This document shows positions 33,706 to 38,277 of a stretch of 38,277 bases of DNA, one piece after another. A model generated the notes under the pieces. The model was not told where the DNA came from, made no database searches, and saw only the letters and a list, made by a program, of their open reading frames with translations. Every line of letters starts with the position of its first letter. The stretch's first letter is position 1. The DNA is from Planctomycetia bacterium (lineage in GTDB: Bacteria > Planctomycetota > Phycisphaerae > Phycisphaerales > SM1A02), in the NCBI GenBank assembly GCA_005790565.1, contig SXUJ01000013.1:1-38277 (forward strand). Direction: 5' to 3'. The position numbers and the translations under genes were made by a program.

Positions 33706-34688
33706 AAGACAGTCGAAAGAAACACGCCGAGGAATGGCTGCGCATCAACATCCGTTGAGGTGAGTCCATTGCCATCTTGGTCGTAAAGATGGAACTCGCT
33801 TCCAACACGGACGCCGCCGAGGAGATCGAGCCGCACCGAGTCGTTGATGTGCCAAGTGCCGCGAACCCAGAGCGGAAGGCCCTCATCTTGTCCGACGCCA
33901 TCAGGATTGGATGCATCGTCATCGAGACGGAAACGGTCAATCTCCCATCGCCCGCCGAATGCGAGTTCGAAGGACGCGTTCATGCGCCACGCGAGTTCCA
34001 CGCCGTTGCCGGTTGGGTACGCGGCAGGCCCCGCCACATTCGTCAGTCGGAGATCGTCGTAGATTTCCCAGTCGACGATGAGGAGGGGGATGACCAAGAT
34101 GTTGTCCTCAATCTGACTCGACGCGAGCACGCCGAGGCCAAGCGTGAAGTCTTTGTTGAAGGAGTAGCTCGCGCCCACGGCACCGCCGCCGGTCGCGCTG
34201 TCCCAGACATCGGCGGCGTTCTCGCCACTGAAACCGACGAACACGCGAGCAAAGGCATTCCAATGCGCGTCGCACTTCACATTCATCGATGGACTGACAA
34301 GTAGGGAGGTGACCGCACCCCAAGGAGTCGCACCCGGCGTGGGATCGAGAGGAGAAGATCCCTCAAAGTCGTACCAAGTGCCGGAGTAGTTGAAACTGAT
34401 CCCAAACTTGGTCGTGTCCGCGCCGGCTTCTTCGATCGCGTACGTCGCGTAACTGCGATTCTCACTCACGCTCCCAGTGGTGCCGGCGCCAAACGAGGCA
34501 TCGAAGAGGTGCGCATAGCCAATGGCGAGCGTGGCGTCGTACGGCGTCATCGCAGGCTCAGTCGGTGCTGCTTCGATTGGTGGCGCATCAAGCACCGCGG
34601 GCAGACTTTCCTGCGCATGAGCGAGCATGGACGAACTTGCAACCACGGCGAGTGATGTGAGGAGGGTGCGTTGCATAGGAAGTCTCAT
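33702..34688 (-). CDS. DUF6268-like outer-membrane beta-barrel protein
   Basis: A 328-residue exported protein. The signal peptide (about 1-26) ends at 'SSMLAHAQE', followed by a Pro/Ala-rich linker (27-45). The rest alternates short amphipathic strands such as 'TLAIGYAHLF', 'KFGISFNYSGTWYDF', 'WNAFARVFVGFSGE', 'FTLGLGVLASSQ', 'SFELAFGGRWEIDRFRL' and 'SVRLDLLGGVRVGSEFHLYD', and ends in Phe (FLSTVF), the usual outer-membrane insertion signal. This fits DUF6268, frequent in planctomycetes. Role unknown; perhaps a porin-like or structural barrel. ATG 34688 is chosen; ATG 34676 is possible. It lies 6 bp after moxR, so the two are probably co-transcribed. Confidence 0.78.
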   Translation of the reverse strand: MRLPMQRTLLTSLAVVASSSMLAHAQESLPAVLDAPPIEAAPTEPAMTPYDATLAIGYAHLFDASFGAGTTGSVSENRSYATYAIEEAGADTTKFGISFNYSGTWYDFEGSSPLDPTPGATPWGAVTSLLVSPSMNVKCDAHWNAFARVFVGFSGENAADVWDSATGGGAVGASYSFNKDFTLGLGVLASSQIEDNILVIPLLIVDWEIYDDLRLTNVAGPAAYPTGNGVELAWRMNASFELAFGGRWEIDRFRLDDDASNPDGVGQDEGLPLWVRGTWHINDSVRLDLLGGVRVGSEFHLYDQDGNGLTSTDVDAQPFLGVFLSTVF

Positions 34689-34694
34689 GGGGAT

Positions 34695-35687
34695 TCAAGC
34701 GCGAGCGTCAAGGACAAGCGTGTCGACGATGTTCTGAATGATCTCCTCACTGGTCCGACCTTCCGCTTCCGCTTCGAAATTGAGGAGAATGCGATGGCGC
34801 AGCGCGGGAAGGGCGTTCGCCTTGATGTCGTCGAAACTCACGGCAGTGCGGTCCGCGAGGAGCGCCTTCACTTTGCCCGCAAGCACGAGCGTCTGCGCCG
34901 CGCGTGGGCTCGCGCCAAAGCGCAAAAACTGATTGGTCATCGGCGTTGCAAACTGCCCCTGTGGATGCGTCGCGAGAACGAGTCGCACCGCGTAGTCCTG
35001 CACATGCGGCGCGATGGCGACCTGTCGAACCAGTTTCTGATGCGCGATGATGCGCGATGCGTCGAGGACGCGCGTGAGGACCGGTTCCGTGCCGGTGGTC
35101 GTGCGATCGAGAATTGCTGAAAGTTCACTGCGCGTCGAGTAGCCGACCACGAGCTTGAAGAAGAAGCGATCGAGTTGCGCCTCGGGAAGTGGATATGTGC
35201 CCTCCTGTTCGATCGGATTCTGTGTGGCCATCACGAAAAACGGGCGATCGAGTTGGTGGGTGACGCCGCCAATCGTCACGCTTCGCTCCTGCATCGCTTC
35301 AAGAAGTGAGGATTGCGTCTTGGGCGTCGCGCGGTTGATTTCGTCGGCAAGCACGATTTGCGCGAAGATCGGCCCCCTTCGAAACTGAAAGTCGCGACCG
35401 TGTTCAGTCTCGACCACGATCGTCGTGCCTGTGACATCGGCGGGCATCAAGTCAGGCGTGAACTGCACGCGGCTGAATTGCAGATCGAGTGCTTGCGCGA
35501 GCGAGCGAATGAGCAGTGTCTTCCCAAGTCCTGGCACGCCTTCGAGCAGGCAGTGACCGCCCGCGAAGAGACAGGTGAGTACTCCATCGACAGTCTCTTC
35601 GTGTCCAACGATGGCCTTCGCGATTTCCGCGCGTGTTCGCGCGTAGTCCTCGCGGAATGATTTCACATGTGATTCGATCTCCGTCAT
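34695..35687 (-). CDS. MoxR-family AAA+ ATPase
   Basis: A 330-residue ATPase of the MoxR/RavA clade, thought to act as a chaperone for maturing complexes or metal-cofactor insertion. Walker A is GVPGLGKT at 50-57 and Walker B 'IVLADEINRA' with D115 and E116. Sensor and family motifs follow: 'KTQSSLLEAMQERSVT', 'FVMATQNPIEQEGTYPLPEAQLDRF' and 'GASPRAAQTLVLAGKV'. ATG 35687 aligns with the family; the frame continues upstream into the neighbour's leader but without conserved residues. Usually moxR is followed by a DUF58 gene and von Willebrand A genes; here the next gene is the DUF6268 barrel and no DUF58 is present in the window. It diverges from the hydrolase with only 17 bp between starts. 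Confidence 0.95.
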   Translation of the reverse strand: MTEIESHVKSFREDYARTRAEIAKAIVGHEETVDGVLTCLFAGGHCLLEGVPGLGKTLLIRSLAQALDLQFSRVQFTPDLMPADVTGTTIVVETEHGRDFQFRRGPIFAQIVLADEINRATPKTQSSLLEAMQERSVTIGGVTHQLDRPFFVMATQNPIEQEGTYPLPEAQLDRFFFKLVVGYSTRSELSAILDRTTTGTEPVLTRVLDASRIIAHQKLVRQVAIAPHVQDYAVRLVLATHPQGQFATPMTNQFLRFGASPRAAQTLVLAGKVKALLADRTAVSFDDIKANALPALRHRILLNFEAEAEGRTSEEIIQNIVDTLVLDARA

Positions 35688-35704
35688 AGAGGGGAATACT
35701 ACCG

Positions 35705-36724
35705 ATGATTCACGGCCGAGCGTATCCTTCACGCATGACTGTGCGAACACATTCACGATTGCGCATTTGCGTGCGTCGCGCGCTCTGGTGTCTCGCATGG
35801 TGCGCGGTGGGACTGCTCGTGCTCGTCGTTTGGCTTTGGAATGACCCGCCCTTGCTCTATCGCTGCATCGTGCGCGCGGGGCAGTGGCGCGCAGGATTGT
35901 CCGAACGCCAAGTGGAAGTGGATGGGTTTACATGGCGCGTCCTCGACTCGCATCCCGAATCCTCCGGCGGCGCAACACAACGCACCGCGATCGTGTTGCA
36001 CGGACTCGGGACGAGCGCGGAGGCCATGCTTCCGATTGCCGCGATGTTCCCTCCGAACACGCGTGTTTTGATTCCGGACTTGCCTGGATTTGGCGAACAT
36101 GTTTCACACGGCGACATCGCGCACGACGCGGCGTTCTATCTCGACGCCGTTCACGAGTTCCACCTCGCGCAGGACCTTGGCAAAGTGGACTTGGTCGGGA
36201 CTTCGATGGGAGGCGCGCTCGCTGCAGCCTATGCCGCGCGCTATCCCGACCTTGTTCGTTCGCTCGTGTTGCTCTCGCCTGCGGGCGTTCGGGCGCCGGT
36301 GCTCAATCCGTTCATGGAGCGAGTGATTGCGGGAGAGATTCCGCTCGACATCAAGGATGAAGCGAGTCTGCTCGAAGTGCTGCGACTCAACTTTGTTCAC
36401 CAACCACCGATGCCGCCTCCGATTCGCACAGCCTTCATTCAGCGGGCCCTCGATCGGCGCGCGGAGTACTTGCGCATCGTCGAGGATCTGCGACCCTTCC
36501 TCACAACAGGACTCGAAGCAGACCTCTCGAGGATTCAGACCCCGACGCTCGTGCTCTATGGCGCGAGCGATCAGCTCACCGATCCGTCAATGCTCGGGGT
36601 GTTTCTGCATGCGATGCCCAACGCGCGCGGCGCGGTCATCGCCGACGCTGGTCATGTCCTCTCGTACGACGCGCCGGATGCAGTCGCCGCGCAGATGCGC
36701 GATTTCTATCGCGCGCTCGAGTGA
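35705..36724 (+). CDS. Membrane-anchored alpha/beta hydrolase
   Basis: A 339-residue alpha/beta-fold hydrolase. One N-terminal transmembrane helix (about 26-45; LWCLAWCAVGLLVLVVWLW) follows a basic cytosolic tail, so the enzyme domain probably faces the periplasm. The catalytic triad is S167 (GTSMGG), D289 (YGASDQ) and H317 (DAGHVLSYD); the oxyanion HG is in 'IVLHGLGTS'. A cap domain lies between about 195 and 275. It could be an esterase, lipase or carbon-carbon hydrolase; substrate cannot be told. ATG 35705 has a gagggg site 9 nt before it; ATG 35735 is a second option without one. The stop is 2 bp from the stop of the convergent DUF72 gene. Confidence 0.9.
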   Translation: MIHGRAYPSRMTVRTHSRLRICVRRALWCLAWCAVGLLVLVVWLWNDPPLLYRCIVRAGQWRAGLSERQVEVDGFTWRVLDSHPESSGGATQRTAIVLHGLGTSAEAMLPIAAMFPPNTRVLIPDLPGFGEHVSHGDIAHDAAFYLDAVHEFHLAQDLGKVDLVGTSMGGALAAAYAARYPDLVRSLVLLSPAGVRAPVLNPFMERVIAGEIPLDIKDEASLLEVLRLNFVHQPPMPPPIRTAFIQRALDRRAEYLRIVEDLRPFLTTGLEADLSRIQTPTLVLYGASDQLTDPSMLGVFLHAMPNARGAVIADAGHVLSYDAPDAVAAQMRDFYRALE

Positions 36725-36726
36725 GT

Positions 36727-37737
36727 TCACTTCTCAAGTCGCGCCGCGAGGCAGCGCGCCACGCGTTCGACCGACAGCGGCGCGCATCCCTCAGCCTTGT
36801 TGTTCACCACGATCCACGCTCCGAGTCCTGCTTGGAGCGCAGCGGCCGCGAGCATGGCGAGATCGTCACGACTTGGATCATCGGCTTCGACGAGTTTGTC
36901 AAACGGTGCGTACAAGTCCTTTGCTTCCGAGTAGGCGAGATTGCCGCGGAGCATCCACCGCATGACGAGTGGTCGCATGGGATCGAGTGCGAGTACTTGT
37001 GATTGCTCTCGCAGTGTCGGCATCGACGGATGCACGGTGAGGCAGGGGGTGACGCGATGCCTGGCGAGCAGTTCGCCGAACTCGGCTTCGACGAGATTTC
37101 GATCACGCACTTCGATGGCGTAGAACGCGCTCCCGTTCGCATCGAGCGTTGGGAGCGCGCCAAGAAACGCATCGAGTCGTTGGAAGAAGTTCGCGCGTGC
37201 CCGTGGGTTGGCGTAGTTCGACGGAGAAAACTGGAAGAGCAGCGGCCCAGCCTTCCTGCCGAGTCCCTCGATTGCTGGGAGTATGCAATCGATGGTTGCA
37301 ACTCGCGCGTCGAGCGCGGTACTGGGAGTGTTCGCGTTCGAACTCGTGCGCGCGTCGTCCTCCATCGCGCCGCGCCACATCTTGGTCAGGAAGCGAAAAC
37401 CATCAGGCACTTGACTCGCGAGTCGTTCGAATTCCGCGCGCGGTGCTGGTCGGTAGTAGGTCTTGTCGATGCCGACGGTGCGAAAGAGCGGATGCGTTCC
37501 ATACGCTCGTAATCCCTCGCGCGAAAGCGTTGTTTCGCTGGCTTCCGCGTCCCACACAAGTCCTCGCCATCCTGGGAAACTCCAGCTTGAGGTGCCGAGG
37601 TGCAACCCACGCGGGAGTTTCGACGCGAGCGAACTCAGTTCGCGCGCGCGAGGTGACAGTGATGGCCGTGCGCGTCTTGATGGACGCGGGGATTGGTCGC
37701 CCTCAGGCCCGAAGAGACTTGGGGTGTCTTCTGGCAT
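36727..37737 (-). CDS. DUF72 (YecE-like) TIM-barrel protein
   Basis: A 336-residue member of the DUF72 family, a TIM-barrel protein whose biochemical role is not settled. Family signatures: 'LHLGTSSWSFPGWRGLVW' near residue 45, 'RTVGIDKTYYRPA', 'DGFRFLTKMWR', 'PLLFQFSPSNY', 'FYAIEVRDRNLV' and, near the end, 'IVVNNKAEG-CAPLSV', which matches the 'FNNHxxG' substrate pocket motif. The first ~40 residues are Pro/Arg/Ser-rich and look disordered. ATG 37737 is the first codon of the frame with a sensible start. It lies 22 bp downstream of clpP on the same strand, so the two may be co-transcribed. Confidence 0.9.
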   Translation of the reverse strand: MPEDTPSLFGPEGDQSPRPSRRARPSLSPRARELSSLASKLPRGLHLGTSSWSFPGWRGLVWDAEASETTLSREGLRAYGTHPLFRTVGIDKTYYRPAPRAEFERLASQVPDGFRFLTKMWRGAMEDDARTSSNANTPSTALDARVATIDCILPAIEGLGRKAGPLLFQFSPSNYANPRARANFFQRLDAFLGALPTLDANGSAFYAIEVRDRNLVEAEFGELLARHRVTPCLTVHPSMPTLREQSQVLALDPMRPLVMRWMLRGNLAYSEAKDLYAPFDKLVEADDPSRDDLAMLAAAALQAGLGAWIVVNNKAEGCAPLSVERVARCLAARLEK

Positions 37738-37759
37738 GCATGACTACTTGGTGACGGCG

Positions 37760-38277
37760 TTAGGACTGCTTGGGCGAAAGCTTCTCGAGGATCTTGTCGA
37801 CGAGTCCATACTCAAGCATTTGTTGCGAGGAGAGCCAGAGGTTGCGTTCGCAATCCTCCGCGATGCGCTCCTTCGTTTGTCCGGTGACTTCCGCATAGAG
37901 CGCGTAGATCTGATCGCGCAGTCGAAGGATGTGGCGTGCTTCGATTTCGAGGTCGGTGGCTTGGCCTTCGAGCCAACCACTCAAGAGCGGTTGGTGCATG
38001 AGGTTTTCTGCATTCGGCAGCGCGTAACGCTTGCCCTTGGTACCGGCGCAGGCGATGACCGATCCCATGCTCGCGGCTTGGCCGATGACATAGGTGGCGA
38101 CATCACAGGGGACGAAGCGCATCGTGTCGACGATGCCCAATCCGGCAGTCACGCTGCCACCCGGACTATTCACATAGACCGAAATGTCCGCCTTCGGATC
38201 TTCGTTGGCGAGAAAGAGCAACTGTGCGACGACGAGATTCGCCATGCCGTCGCCGACGGGTCCGGTGACGAAGATGA
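37760..38277 (-). CDS. clpP: ATP-dependent Clp protease proteolytic subunit, 5' end outside window
   Basis: The C-terminal 172 codons of ClpP, the barrel-shaped serine protease served by ClpX, ClpA or ClpC. The frame is open to the window edge ('IFVTGPVGDG' before the Met at 38245), so the start lies beyond. Conserved: 'YVNSPGGSVTAGLGIVDTM', catalytic Ser (codon 38069-38071, in AASMGS), catalytic His (37994-37996, in LMHQPL) and 'GQATDLEIEARHILRLRD'. The third triad member is changed: E. coli has Asp185 in 'ERDRFLS', and here the sequence is 'ERNLWLS', with Asn (37841-37843). The C-terminus ends 'EYGLVDKILEKLSPKQS'. Planctomycetes often have several clpP genes, and this may be a paralogue that works in a mixed ring. 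Confidence 0.95.
   Translation of the reverse strand, partial: IFVTGPVGDGMANLVVAQLLFLANEDPKADISVYVNSPGGSVTAGLGIVDTMRFVPCDVATYVIGQAASMGSVIACAGTKGKRYALPNAENLMHQPLLSGWLEGQATDLEIEARHILRLRDQIYALYAEVTGQTKERIAEDCERNLWLSSQQMLEYGLVDKILEKLSPKQS

Noticed and set aside
1-38277. CRISPR arrays, transposases, integrases, tRNA or rRNA genes, defence islands
   Set aside because: I looked for direct-repeat arrays, cloverleaf-like sequence and related protein families and saw none; content is mostly housekeeping and envelope genes.

Overview
The window is about 38 kb of gene-dense, GC-rich chromosome with no sign of a mobile element. Several features point to a planctomycete, most likely class Phycisphaerae. 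Four secreted proteins end in, or contain, the D-x-[ND]-x-DG-x-[VD]-[DN]-[AG]-x-DL-x-x-LLNAWG dockerin-like repeat. There are also FG-GAP and ten-cysteine surface modules, an AroD-AroE fusion, a RibBA fusion, two membrane proteins with a GYF_2 or DUF5658 domain, and a DUF6268 outer-membrane protein. The assignment rests on gene content and remembered family distributions, not on a search. No gap between genes exceeds about 220 bp. I see no tRNA, rRNA, CRISPR array, insertion sequence or integrase.

Layout. 1-3370: the 3' end of groEL with a strong terminator, a BamE-like lipoprotein, cob(I)alamin adenosyltransferase, uracil phosphoribosyltransferase and a GYF_2 membrane protein. 3395-6528 (minus): an M42/M28-like aminopeptidase followed by argS. 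6578-11389 (plus): a divergent RibBA, a LolA-like secreted protein and a large TPR protein with a zinc-peptidase motif. 11523-14921 (plus): three translationally coupled secreted proteins (dockerin-like protein, seven-bladed FG-GAP propeller, ten-cysteine-module protein), followed by a secreted PDZ protein. 16164-19222: a PLP-dependent threonine dehydratase/serine racemase homologue divergent from a TPP-riboswitch-controlled thiC. 19440-20534: a zinc-ribbon/DUF5658 membrane protein. 20554-31973 (minus): a run of eight co-directional genes. In transcription order these are an SDR, aroDE, a HugZ/DUF2470-like protein, phenylalanine hydroxylase, a tripartite RND efflux system (outer-membrane factor, fusion protein, pump) and a Xaa-Pro aminopeptidase. 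32101-38277: a subtilisin with dockerin-like tail, DUF6268 and MoxR (minus), an alpha/beta hydrolase, a DUF72 protein and a 5'-truncated clpP.

How genes may work together. aroDE, the HugZ-like gene and phhA are separated by 11-23 bp and look like one transcription unit touching aromatic amino-acid metabolism. The RND trio is tightly packed (4-bp overlap and 7-bp gap) and is a self-contained drug or solvent exporter. The 11523-14921 trio is coupled by overlapping start and stop codons and probably makes cell-surface proteins together.

The most notable points are these. RibBA lacks all three zinc cysteines of GTP cyclohydrolase II and has Gln in place of the metal-ligand His of its DHBP synthase domain. 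ClpP has Asn where the catalytic Asp is expected. The aroDE start codon lies in a tandem 11-bp triplication that makes two four-codon upstream ORFs chained by ATGA. The ten-cysteine module is duplicated in perfect 53-residue register. Six of seven convergent gene junctions have 24 bp or less between stops, two of them sharing a single CTAG for both stops. I did not find a clearly new multi-gene system; the coupled surface-protein cluster is the best candidate for something undescribed.
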